Source of the DNA: an uncultured Bacillota bacterium
GTDB lineage: Bacteria; Bacillota; Clostridia; Peptostreptococcales; Anaerovoracaceae
Direction: 5' to 3'
NCBI GenBank assembly: GCA_949284065.1
Contig: CASDUO010000017.1
Location: 1-32,363, forward strand
DNA: 32,363 bases
The translations under genes were made by a program, and so were the position numbers. Of the stretch, positions 15,629 to 23,763 are shown in pieces. A model generated the notes under the pieces. It made no database searches. It was not told where the DNA came from and was given only the letters and a program-made list of their open reading frames with translations. The first letter of the stretch is position 1. Every line of letters begins with the position of its first letter.

Positions 15629-16597
15629 ATGATAAAGACGATAGAATCGTACATTCCTGTCACAGCGGAGACGGGCAATATATCTCAGGCGGCCCAGAGG
15701 CTGGGTATATCCCAGCCCGCTTTGAGCGCCCACATCAAAAAGGTGGAGGAGGAATTCGGCATAACCATCTTCGACAGGACGAGAAAACCTTTCCGCCTTA
15801 CAGAAGAGGGCAGGGCATATCTGGAGTATTCGGAAAAGAGAGACGGCCTTTACAGAGAATTCAGGAATCATCTTGCCGATATCTCCGATCTCAATATAGG
15901 AGAACTCACCATAGGCGGGGCGACTACGTACAATCTGACTTATATGCCCGATACGGTGAAAAAGTTTTCGGAAATGTATCCCGGTATAGAGCTTACCGTA
16001 GTGGATGACAAAGTGCCGAACCTCATAGCCTGTACGCTGAAAGGACAGGTGGATGTATTCATTTCGCCTACGAAAGACGATGCGGAAGAGCTGGTGTACG
16101 AAAAGCTTTTTGACAACAGGTCCCTTTTGTGCGTACCGGAAAAAGATCCGGCAAACGAGAAAGTAAGGGATAAAGGTTTCACTATAGAACAGGTCATGTC
16201 CGGCGGATATATGGGGGGAGAGACGGTGGATCCTTCCGTGTTCAGGGATTCCCTTTTTCTGATCCTTTCGGAAAAACAGAATATGGGCATAATGATGAGA
16301 AAGCTCTTTGACAGATACGGATTCCGGCCGGAAAGATCCATGCATCTGGAACAGGCCATAACGGCTCTGGGACTGAGTATGGAAGGCGTAGGCATATCCT
16401 TGTTCAACGATACGGCCCTCCGGTCCGGCAGCATAGGCAAGGTCCGTCTGGGAGGGTTGAGATATTACCTTTTGGACAGTGACGTGACCAGTGTGCCCAT
16501 ATATGCGTGTCATTCAGGTGAAAGGAGCCTTTCCAGGGCTGCGAAGGTGTTCATCGAGATGCTGGAGAGCGCCTATCAGAGCCCGGCGAAAAAATAA
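15629..16597 (+). CDS. LysR-family transcriptional regulator
   Basis: The 322-residue protein has an N-terminal winged helix-turn-helix (about 1-60: GNISQAAQRLGISQPALSAH, then FDRTRKPFRLTEEG) and a periplasmic-binding-like effector domain (about 90-300). It is the last gene of the transporter cluster, 31 bases after the ATPase gene and with ribosome binding site AAAGGGG (15612-15618). By position it is the best candidate to bind the dyads at 12667 and 13937, which contain a T-N11-A pattern. It is encoded in the same direction as the transporter, not divergently as is common for LysR regulators. The effector is unknown but is likely the transported compound or a product of it. Confidence 0.93.
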   Translation: MIKTIESYIPVTAETGNISQAAQRLGISQPALSAHIKKVEEEFGITIFDRTRKPFRLTEEGRAYLEYSEKRDGLYREFRNHLADISDLNIGELTIGGATTYNLTYMPDTVKKFSEMYPGIELTVVDDKVPNLIACTLKGQVDVFISPTKDDAEELVYEKLFDNRSLLCVPEKDPANEKVRDKGFTIEQVMSGGYMGGETVDPSVFRDSLFLILSEKQNMGIMMRKLFDRYGFRPERSMHLEQAITALGLSMEGVGISLFNDTALRSGSIGKVRLGGLRYYLLDSDVTSVPIYACHSGERSLSRAAKVFIEMLESAYQSPAKK

Positions 16598-16635
16598 CTT
16601 TTGCGGCAGCTTTACACACTGTTCACAAATTATCT

Positions 16636-16664
16636 TTTACATCCACACATCTTTGAGATATAAT
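16636..16664 (+). promoter_or_regulatory. Promoter for the carrier protein/MBOAT operon
   Basis: TTTACA (16636-16641) and TATAAT (16659-16664) with a 17-base spacer. Transcription would start near 16671, giving a leader of about 100 bases. The CCGTTAT site found after the transporter promoters is absent here, so the regulation appears separate. Confidence 0.65.
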
Positions 16665-16671
16665 TATCTGG

Positions 16672-16709
16672 CATGTTTTCAGAATACCGATAGTAAATGG
16701 AAAAACATG
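16672..16709 (+). promoter_or_regulatory. Leader hairpin at the start of the carrier protein transcript
   Basis: CATGTTTT (16672-16679) pairs with AAAACATG (16702-16709) around a 22-base loop. It sits at the predicted 5' end of the transcript. No T run follows. It could protect the mRNA 5' end or act in regulation; not recognised as a known RNA family. Confidence 0.35.
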
Positions 16710-16773
16710 GCAGATGTAGGATAGCATATAATGATATAGAGGATCGAATAGAGAACGAAAAGGAGACAATGAA

Positions 16774-17004
16774 ATGAGAGAAGAAATATTGGAGATACTG
16801 AGGGATGTAAGAAGCGACATCGATTACGAAAATGAAAAAGCCATGATAGATGACGGTCTTTTGGAATCTCTCGACATCGTAGCCATAGTAGGCGAGTTCA
16901 ACGATGCCTTCGACGTGAACATCTCCGTAGACGATCTGCTTCCGGAGAATTTCAATTCCGTAGATGCCATGGCGGAACTCATCACAAAACTGCAGGAAGG
17001 CTAA
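16774..17004 (+). CDS. Acyl carrier protein (DltC-like)
   Basis: A 76-residue acidic, helical protein of the phosphopantetheine carrier family. The attachment Ser is Ser32 in GLLESLDIV; the usual Asp before it is Glu31 (ESL in place of DSL). The rest follows the carrier pattern, with EFNDAFDVNISVDDLLPENFNSVDAMAEL typical of helices 2 to 3 (in pieces EFNDAFDVNI and ENFNSVDAMAEL). AGGAG (16761-16765) precedes ATG 16774. It lies 34 bases before an MBOAT gene, the arrangement of DltC with DltB, so it most likely presents an activated acyl or aminoacyl group to the membrane enzyme rather than serving fatty acid synthesis. No phosphopantetheinyl transferase is in the window. Confidence 0.88.
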   Translation: MREEILEILRDVRSDIDYENEKAMIDDGLLESLDIVAIVGEFNDAFDVNISVDDLLPENFNSVDAMAELITKLQEG

Positions 17005-17038
17005 AACACTGAATACAGAATAGAGGAGATAACATAGT

Positions 17039-18622
17039 ATGGCCTTTGCGTCACTACAATTCGTAATATTCCTGCTGGCTGTCTGTGCAGTATACTTCAT
17101 AACGCCCATAAAGGCGAGATGGGCGGTGCTGTTGGTAGCCAGTTATGCTTTTTATCTGCTTTCCAGCCCCAACACCCTCATATTCATGGTGGTGACTACG
17201 GTAGCCACGTTCCTGGCAGGCCGGGCTATGGGAAAGATCCAGGACCGGTATCAAAAGCGGATAGACGAAGCGAAAGAAAAAAAAGACAGAGAAACACAGA
17301 AAAAATTGAAGTCCGAGAGCAAAGCCGCCACGAAAAGGATCGTGGTGGGTATTTTGTTGCTGAATTTCGGCATACTGGCGACATTAAAGTACTTCTGGTA
17401 CTACCTTGAGACGATTTTGACCAACGCAGGTATAGAGGTGCCATTTGACGCCGGCATACTGATACCCCTCGGCATATCCTTCTATACGTTCCAGTCGGCG
17501 GCATACATACTGGATATATACAGGAACAAGATCAGACCGGACAAGAATCTGGCGAAATTGGCCCTGTTCTTCAGCTTTTTCCCCATAATAATCCAGGGAC
17601 CCATAAGCAGGTACGACCAGCTGGCTCATCAGCTTTATGAAGGGCATACCTTCGACTACCAGAGGATAGCCTTCGGGGCACAGCTCATGATATGGGGCAT
17701 GTTCAAAAAGCTCGTAGTGGCTGACAGGATAGGAGCTCTGGTGGATACTGTTTTCGACAACCCGGGGCAGTATGAGGGGTTCACTGTCATAATAGCGGTC
17801 ATATGCTACACCATACAGATATATGCCGATTTTTCCGGAGGTATAGATATCGCCCGGGGAGCTGCGCAGACTCTCGGTATAACTTTGGAAGACAATTTCA
17901 AACGGCCATATTTCAGCGACAGCGTATCCGAGTTCTGGCGCAGATGGCACATCACTTTAGGTAACTGGTGTAAGGACTATATATTCTTCACCGTGAGCCT
18001 TTCCCCCACCTTCGGAAAGCTGGGGAAAAAATCCAGGAAATATCTGGGCGACAGAGTAGGCAAGCTCATGCCTGTCATAATAGCTCAGATACTGGTGTTC
18101 ACCACCATAGGCGTATGGCATGGAGCCGAGCTCAAGTACATAGCCTACGGCTGGTATCAGGCGGTCATCATAATATCCGGCATGCTGCTGGAGCCTTATC
18201 TCAAAAAGCTGGCCGAGCTCCTGAGGATAAATACCAAAAGCTTCGGATGGAAAGTCTTTGCCATAATAAGGACATTCATAATAATCGTGATAGGCAGGTT
18301 CTTTTCCAGAGCACTGAGTTTCAACGCCGCCATCGGCATGTTCATCAGTTCCTTCACATGGAACCCCGAAGTCATAACCAGCGGCGCAATATTCGAGCTG
18401 GGCATAAGCAGATGGGATGCTCTCATATTGGCTGTCAGTCTCGTGATATGGTTCATAATAAGCGTGTTCCAGGAAAGAGGCGTGGAAATAAGAGAGGCGA
18501 TGGCGGAAAAGAATGTGGTCGTAAGATGGGCCTTCTATCTTTTAGCCATTGCGGCCGTAGTGATATTCGGAGCATACGGAAGCGGCTACGACGGGGCCGA
18601 GTTCATTTACAGGGAATTTTAG
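17039..18622 (+). CDS. MBOAT-family membrane O-acyltransferase (DltB/AlgI-like)
   Basis: Polytopic membrane protein of 527 residues with about ten or more hydrophobic segments. The MBOAT hallmarks are the catalytic His361 in GVWHGAELKY and the upstream FWRRWHITLGNW motif (299-310, His304), with RPYFSDSVSEFW just before it and QIYADFSGG at 260-268. A Lys/Glu-rich cytoplasmic loop (about 68-100) separates the early segments. Family members move an acyl or D-alanyl group across the membrane to an extracellular acceptor: DltB from D-Ala-DltC, AlgI from a cytoplasmic donor. The carrier gene immediately upstream favours the Dlt-type mechanism. AGAGGAGAT (17022-17030) is a strong ribosome binding site. 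Two SGNH-type partners follow directly. Confidence 0.92.
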   Translation: MAFASLQFVIFLLAVCAVYFITPIKARWAVLLVASYAFYLLSSPNTLIFMVVTTVATFLAGRAMGKIQDRYQKRIDEAKEKKDRETQKKLKSESKAATKRIVVGILLLNFGILATLKYFWYYLETILTNAGIEVPFDAGILIPLGISFYTFQSAAYILDIYRNKIRPDKNLAKLALFFSFFPIIIQGPISRYDQLAHQLYEGHTFDYQRIAFGAQLMIWGMFKKLVVADRIGALVDTVFDNPGQYEGFTVIIAVICYTIQIYADFSGGIDIARGAAQTLGITLEDNFKRPYFSDSVSEFWRRWHITLGNWCKDYIFFTVSLSPTFGKLGKKSRKYLGDRVGKLMPVIIAQILVFTTIGVWHGAELKYIAYGWYQAVIIISGMLLEPYLKKLAELLRINTKSFGWKVFAIIRTFIIIVIGRFFSRALSFNAAIGMFISSFTWNPEVITSGAIFELGISRWDALILAVSLVIWFIISVFQERGVEIREAMAEKNVVVRWAFYLLAIAAVVIFGAYGSGYDGAEFIYREF

Positions 18623-18654
18623 GAAGTTTTCAAGAATATATTTTAGTATAAAGT

Positions 18655-19797
18655 ATGGATAAAAACAGGAACAGGACAGACGAGAGGGAAAACAGGGCAA
18701 AGAAAAGGAGAAAAAGGTTTTTCAAGGGAGTAACCTTCACGGTGCTCACTTTCCTTATGGCGGCTTATCTCATTACGGTCTTTTCTTTTCCCAGCGGTAT
18801 GGAGGGAGACTATGTAAAAGAGAGATACAACTGTTTTTACAGCCAGGAAGAGAACACTATAGATGGAGTGTATATAGGCGCCAGCGGCGTGGACAGGTTC
18901 TGGGTAGCACCTCAGGCATATAAGGACACGGGAATAACCGTATTTGCCATGTCATCCTCATCTATGCCTCTGGTGACGTTCAAATACATGATAGAAGAGG
19001 TGAGGAAGACCCAGGATCCCAAGGTCATAATACTGGATATAAGATCTGCCCACAAGACTCCTGAAGATGTGGATGAAGCCTATGTGAGAAGAGTCACCGA
19101 CAATATGAAGCTGTCCAAGACGAGACAGGAATGTGTAGACGCTTCTCTGGAGTACCTGAGAAAGGCTGACAATGAAATAGACGAAGATGATCCTTCATGG
19201 TATTTCGGTTTCCTCAAATATCACTCCAGGTGGAAGGGAGATATGCAGCTGAAGGATTTCATCGATCTTGATCCGAAGACCGATTATATGGGGTATTCGG
19301 CTCATCTGACCCACCTCATATTCAATACGGCGAAAATATCCTATCCCCCCATCAATGAGGACAGGACACCTATAGATCCCGATACGGAAGATGTGCTGAG
19401 GGACCTTTGTGAATATATAAATACCCTCGATTGTAACGTAGTGTTCGTGGAAAGCCCCAACTGCCACAGCTACGAGACTTTGAGTAAGAGAAATTACGCA
19501 GAAGACATAGTCAGGTCCTACGGCATCGACGTCATAAGCTGTAAAGATGCCGAGTATGCGGAAATGGGGCTGGATTTTGAGACGGATCTGTACAACGAAG
19601 GACATACCAACATAGTGGGCGCCATAAAATATACCAGATGGCTGGCCAACGAGCTGATCGAAAGATACGATCTTCCCGACAGACGGGGGGACGACAAATA
19701 TAAAGCGTGGGAATCGGCCTATGACTCATATGTAGAGCAGACTGAGGAAGGCAAGGCCGAACTGGAAAAACGCATTGCAGAGGTAAAGGGACAATAG
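18655..19797 (+). CDS. Membrane-anchored SGNH/DltD-like protein, copy 1
   Basis: The product has 380 residues. A very basic N-terminus (1-24) and one hydrophobic segment (about 25-46) anchor an extracellular domain. The nucleophile motif is IGASGVDR with Ser77, and the C-terminal His is His317 in DLYNEGHTN. The residue three before that His, Asp in most SGNH enzymes, is Asn314; Asp311 is nearby. Placed after an MBOAT gene, the role expected from DltD or AlgJ/X-type partners is final acyl transfer to a surface polymer, or handing of substrate to it. Only 32 bases separate it from the MBOAT stop, and ATG 18655 has no recognisable ribosome binding site; an in-frame stop at 18649 rules out an earlier start. 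Closely related to the next gene. Confidence 0.8.
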   Translation: MDKNRNRTDERENRAKKRRKRFFKGVTFTVLTFLMAAYLITVFSFPSGMEGDYVKERYNCFYSQEENTIDGVYIGASGVDRFWVAPQAYKDTGITVFAMSSSSMPLVTFKYMIEEVRKTQDPKVIILDIRSAHKTPEDVDEAYVRRVTDNMKLSKTRQECVDASLEYLRKADNEIDEDDPSWYFGFLKYHSRWKGDMQLKDFIDLDPKTDYMGYSAHLTHLIFNTAKISYPPINEDRTPIDPDTEDVLRDLCEYINTLDCNVVFVESPNCHSYETLSKRNYAEDIVRSYGIDVISCKDAEYAEMGLDFETDLYNEGHTNIVGAIKYTRWLANELIERYDLPDRRGDDKYKAWESAYDSYVEQTEEGKAELEKRIAEVKGQ

Positions 19798-19811
19798 ACT
19801 GATGAAGATAC

Positions 19812-19846
19812 GGGGAGGTAAGAAAATGCGCCAAAGGGGCGTGTGA
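19812..19846 (+). other. Six-codon minicistron with strong ribosome binding site
   Basis: GGGGAGGT (19812-19819) is followed six bases later by ATG at 19826 and the codons for MRQRGV, then TGA (19844-19846). It ends 19 bases before the GTG start of the second DltD-like gene, in a different frame. It might aid reinitiation at that GTG or be a relic of the duplication junction. No protein family can be assigned. Confidence 0.25.
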
Positions 19847-19865
19847 GAAGACGAAAGAGGGAAAT

Positions 19866-21023
19866 GTGAAAAAAGAAACGGAAAAAGAGTCCCTCCACGA
19901 GGGGACCCGGGATCCGGAAGACAGAGGCGGAAAGACTAAAAAAAAGCGGATCGTTAGATTCGTGGTTTTTCTTGTTATAACGGCTCTCATATCAGCATAT
20001 ACAGTGACCCTTTTTTCCTTCCCCTCGGGGTTGGGGGCCGACTGCATAAAGGAGAGGTTCAACTGCTTCTATGAGCAGGAAGATGATACTATGGACGCCA
20101 TTTTCATAGGCGCCAGCGGTATCGACAGATACTGGGTGGCTCCCCAGGCCTATGAGGACACAGGCATCACCGTATTCAATTTCACATCGTCATCTCTGCC
20201 GGTGGTGACTATCAAATATATGATAAAAGAAGCCTTGAAGACACAGGATCCGGAGCTTCTCATAATAGATCTGAGGACCACATACAAATCACCTGACGGC
20301 ATAGCCGAGACCTTCATAAGGAGGGTCACCGACAATATGAAGTGGTCCGAGAACAGGCTTGACTGTATCGATGCGAGCCTTGATTATCTGAGGAAGGCCG
20401 ACAACGAGATAGATGAAGACGATCCGTCGTGGTATTTCAGCTTCCTCAAATATCACTCCAGATGGGCAGGGGGCATAACGGCCCGGGATCTTGTGGATCC
20501 TGCGCCCAGCACTGATTATATGGGATATGCGGCTCACCAGCCCAACATATACAAGATGAAGGATCTGGGGGACGTTGAGCCTGTGACCGACAGGGAACCT
20601 TTGGATCCGGATACGGAAGATCTCATAGTGGATCTTTGTGAATATCTGGACACCCTGGATCAGGAGGTGCTGTTCATAGAGACTCCCAACGCGCCTATAT
20701 ACGATGAAGAGGTGAGGATAAATACAGCAAAGGATCTGGTGGCGAGCATGGGTCATGAGGTGCTGGACTGCCAGGATGAGAGGATATATGAAGAAATGGG
20801 ACTGGATTTTTCCACGGACTTCTATAATGCCGGCCACACCAACATAGTGGGAGCCCTGAAGTTCACCAAATGGATGCAGGAATATCTCATAGAGAATTAT
20901 GACCTTCCCGACAGACGGGGAGATGAGAGGTATAGTGCCTGGGAGTCGTCGTATAGATCGTACTCGGAGGACACTGCCGAGGGCAGGGCCGAACTTGAGG
21001 CCCGTATCAGAAAAATGAAATGA
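19866..21023 (+). CDS. Membrane-anchored SGNH/DltD-like protein, copy 2
   Basis: The product has 385 residues and is paralogous to copy 1 over nearly the full length: basic N-terminus, hydrophobic anchor (about 29-51), SFPSG junction, nucleophile motif IGASGIDR (Ser84), ADNEIDEDDPSWYF, and DFYNAGHTN with His324. Asn321 replaces the usual catalytic Asp, as in copy 1. A shared C-terminal tail reads DLPDRRGD..Y.AWES.Y.SY. The start is GTG at 19866 behind GAGGG (19857-19861); an overlapping ATG at 19864 runs straight into a stop. The middle third (about 200-245) diverges most from copy 1, which suggests different acceptors or partners. valS begins within 40 bases of its stop. Confidence 0.8.
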   Translation: MKKETEKESLHEGTRDPEDRGGKTKKKRIVRFVVFLVITALISAYTVTLFSFPSGLGADCIKERFNCFYEQEDDTMDAIFIGASGIDRYWVAPQAYEDTGITVFNFTSSSLPVVTIKYMIKEALKTQDPELLIIDLRTTYKSPDGIAETFIRRVTDNMKWSENRLDCIDASLDYLRKADNEIDEDDPSWYFSFLKYHSRWAGGITARDLVDPAPSTDYMGYAAHQPNIYKMKDLGDVEPVTDREPLDPDTEDLIVDLCEYLDTLDQEVLFIETPNAPIYDEEVRINTAKDLVASMGHEVLDCQDERIYEEMGLDFSTDFYNAGHTNIVGALKFTKWMQEYLIENYDLPDRRGDERYSAWESSYRSYSEDTAEGRAELEARIRKMK

Positions 21024-21061
21024 ACGAAGCTGTAAGATGAGTTATGGAGGATAAGAAAAAA

Positions 21062-23740
21062 ATGACAAGAGAACTGAGCAAAACATATGCGCCGGCCGAA
21101 TTCGAAGACCGGATATATGAAATGTGGGAGAGTTCGGGAGCTTTCACGGCCGAAAGGGATCCCGACAAAAAACCATACACCATAGTCATGCCTCCGCCCA
21201 ACATCACGGGACAGCTCCATATGGGACACGCTCTGGATCAGACCCTCCAGGACGTTCTTACGAGGTGGAAAAGGCTTCAGGGATACAGCGCCCTCTGGCT
21301 TCCCGGAAGCGATCATGCAAGCATAGCCACCGAGGTCAAGGTGGTGGAAAAGCTTCGTGAGGAAGAAGGCAAGGAAAAAGAGGACATCGGACGTGAAGAG
21401 TTCTTGAAGAGAGCCTGGGACTGGAAGAAGCTCTACGGAGGAAAGATAACGAAACAGTGCAGGAAGCTGGGAGATTCATGTGACTGGACCAGAGAGAGGT
21501 TCACCATGGATGAAGGGTGCAACAGGGCCGTCACCAGACTTTTTGTGGATCTGTATGATAAAGGACTCATATACAGGGGGAACAGGCTCATAAACTTTTG
21601 CCCTCACTGCGGCACGGGACTCAGCGACGCAGAGGTGGAGCATGTGGACAAAAAAGGGAAGTACTGGTATTTCAGATATCCGGCGGCAGACGGAGGGGAA
21701 GGGGTGGTCATAGCCACATCCAGACCTGAGACCATTTTCGCCGACACCGCCATAGCCGTACGGTCCGATGACGAAAGATATAAAGATCTGGTAGGCAAAG
21801 AAGTGGTCATCCCTCTGGTAGGGAGGAAGATACCCGTAGTGGCAGACCCTTACCCCGATCCGGAAAAAGGGACGGGGGCGGTGAAGATAACCCCGGCCCA
21901 CGATCATAACGACTTTGAAGTAGGGCAAAGACACGGCCTCGAGGCTCCCGTGTGTATAGATTTCGACGCCCGCATGACGGATCTGGCCGGAAAGTATGCA
22001 GGCATGGACAGATACGAATGCCGCAAGGCATGGGTGGCAGACCTGGAAGAAGCGGGATACCTGGTAAAGACCGAGGAGATAGATATACCTGTAGGTGAAT
22101 GTTACAGATGCCACAACGCGGTGGAGCCCATGCTCAGCGACCAGTGGTTCGTAGCCATGGAAGAACTGGCACGGCCTGCCATAGAGGCTGCTAAAAAAGG
22201 CGACCTGATACACGTTCCCGAAAGGTTCGAAAAAATATATCTCCACTGGCTGGAGAACATAAAGGACTGGTGCATATCCAGACAGCTCTGGTGGGGACAC
22301 AGGATACCGGCATATTACTGCCGGGACTGCGGCCATATTACGGTAGCAGAGGAAAAGCCGGCATGTTGTGATAAGTGCGGCAGCAAGGACATATATCAGG
22401 ATGAAGACGTTCTGGACACCTGGTTCAGTTCCGCGCTGTGGCCTTTTTCCACACTGGGGTGGCCTGAGAAGACGGAGGATCTGGATTACTTTTATCCTAC
22501 AGATGTGCTGGTCACGGGGTACGACATAATCTTTTTCTGGGTCGTCCGCATGGTGTTCTCCGGATTGGAGGTCATGGGAGAAGTCCCATTCAAATATGTT
22601 TATGTCCACGGCCTGGTCCGGGACGCTCAAGGTAGGAAGATGAGCAAGTCCCTGGGGAACGGCATAGATCCTTTGGAAGTCATCGAGAACCACGGGGCCG
22701 ACGCACTGAGGTTCATGCTCACCACGGGCATAACACCGGGCAACGACATGAGATTCCAGCAGGAAAAGCTTGAAAGCGCCGGCAACTTCGCCAATAAATT
22801 GTGGAACGCATCCCGGTTCGTCCTTATGAATCTCAAGGATGGAGAGGGCGGTTTCAAAGAGATGACTGCTCCCATACTTCCCGGAGGCATAGGGGAGGAA
22901 GCTTTGCGCGACGAGGACAAGTGGATGATATCGGAGATAAATTCCGCTACGGAGTATGTGACCGGCAACATGGAAAAGTTCGACCTGGCCCTTGCGGGAA
23001 AAGGAGTCTATGATCTTATATGGAATCAGTTCTGTGACTGGTACATCGAGATCGTCAAGGAAAGGCTTTATGGTGATGATGAAGACGACAAGAAAGTGGT
23101 GAGGCGTGTCCTGGTAGACAGTTTGAAGGATATGCTCAGACTGCTCCATCCCTTCATGCCCTTCGTCACAGAGGAGATATGGGGAGCTCTGCCCGAGACA
23201 GAGGGAAAGATGCTCATAAAGGACAGATGGCCCCTGTGGGACGAAGCGAAGACATATGAAGCCGAAAGAGACAGGCTTTCCTTTGCCATGGAGGCTGTGA
23301 AAGCCATAAGGAACATAAGGGCCCAGGCAGACGCGAAGCCCGGGAAGGCCCTGACAGCATATATGATCTCAGATGACGCCGAAAAGGCTAAGGCGGCGGA
23401 GAGATATATCAGGAACCTGGCCAATATAAGCAAAGTCACGTATGTAGACAACAGAGACGACCTGCCTGAAGATGCTATGAGCGCAGTTATAGGCGGTGCG
23501 GAGATATTCATACCTTCTGACGAGCTTTTGGACTATAAAGCCGAATACGAAAGACTCAGAGCTGAGGAGAAAAAACTCATAGGCGAGGTCAAGAGAGTGG
23601 AAGGAAAGCTTTCCAACCCGGGGTTCACTGGAAAAGCACCTGAGAAAGTGGTGGAAGCGGAGAGAGAAAAGATGGTGAAATACAGGACCATGCTGGACAA
23701 GGTCAGAGAACAGCTGGCTGCGGTAGAGAAAAAGATATGA
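21062..23740 (+). CDS. valS: Valyl-tRNA synthetase
   Basis: Class I aminoacyl-tRNA synthetase that charges tRNA-Val, 892 residues from this start. The HIGH-type motif is HMGH at 53-56 after PPPNITG, and KMSKS is at 526-530. Two zinc-ribbon-like CxxC pairs are visible (CRDCG and CCDKCG) before DEDVLDTWFSS. The C-terminal 70 residues form the usual coiled coil (DYKAEYERLRAEEKKL to EKMVKYRTMLDKVR, in pieces). ATG 21062 is favoured because GGAGG (21046-21050) lies before it; an in-frame ATG at 21044 overlaps that ribosome binding site. There is no room for a T-box leader: the DltD-like gene ends at 21023. valS is therefore read from an upstream promoter. folC follows, a common Bacillota pairing. 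Confidence 0.97.
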   Translation: MTRELSKTYAPAEFEDRIYEMWESSGAFTAERDPDKKPYTIVMPPPNITGQLHMGHALDQTLQDVLTRWKRLQGYSALWLPGSDHASIATEVKVVEKLREEEGKEKEDIGREEFLKRAWDWKKLYGGKITKQCRKLGDSCDWTRERFTMDEGCNRAVTRLFVDLYDKGLIYRGNRLINFCPHCGTGLSDAEVEHVDKKGKYWYFRYPAADGGEGVVIATSRPETIFADTAIAVRSDDERYKDLVGKEVVIPLVGRKIPVVADPYPDPEKGTGAVKITPAHDHNDFEVGQRHGLEAPVCIDFDARMTDLAGKYAGMDRYECRKAWVADLEEAGYLVKTEEIDIPVGECYRCHNAVEPMLSDQWFVAMEELARPAIEAAKKGDLIHVPERFEKIYLHWLENIKDWCISRQLWWGHRIPAYYCRDCGHITVAEEKPACCDKCGSKDIYQDEDVLDTWFSSALWPFSTLGWPEKTEDLDYFYPTDVLVTGYDIIFFWVVRMVFSGLEVMGEVPFKYVYVHGLVRDAQGRKMSKSLGNGIDPLEVIENHGADALRFMLTTGITPGNDMRFQQEKLESAGNFANKLWNASRFVLMNLKDGEGGFKEMTAPILPGGIGEEALRDEDKWMISEINSATEYVTGNMEKFDLALAGKGVYDLIWNQFCDWYIEIVKERLYGDDEDDKKVVRRVLVDSLKDMLRLLHPFMPFVTEEIWGALPETEGKMLIKDRWPLWDEAKTYEAERDRLSFAMEAVKAIRNIRAQADAKPGKALTAYMISDDAEKAKAAERYIRNLANISKVTYVDNRDDLPEDAMSAVIGGAEIFIPSDELLDYKAEYERLRAEEKKLIGEVKRVEGKLSNPGFTGKAPEKVVEAEREKMVKYRTMLDKVREQLAAVEKKI

Positions 23741-23763
23741 CCGACAGTACAGGATAGGAGAAA

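Noticed and set aside
21003-21061. T-box leader for valS
   Set aside because: Only 38 bases separate the upstream stop from the preferred valS start, too few for a T-box, and no terminator-antiterminator pair is present.
21476-23149. A 557-codon open frame on the minus strand
   Set aside because: Lies fully within valS on the other strand and shows no family features.
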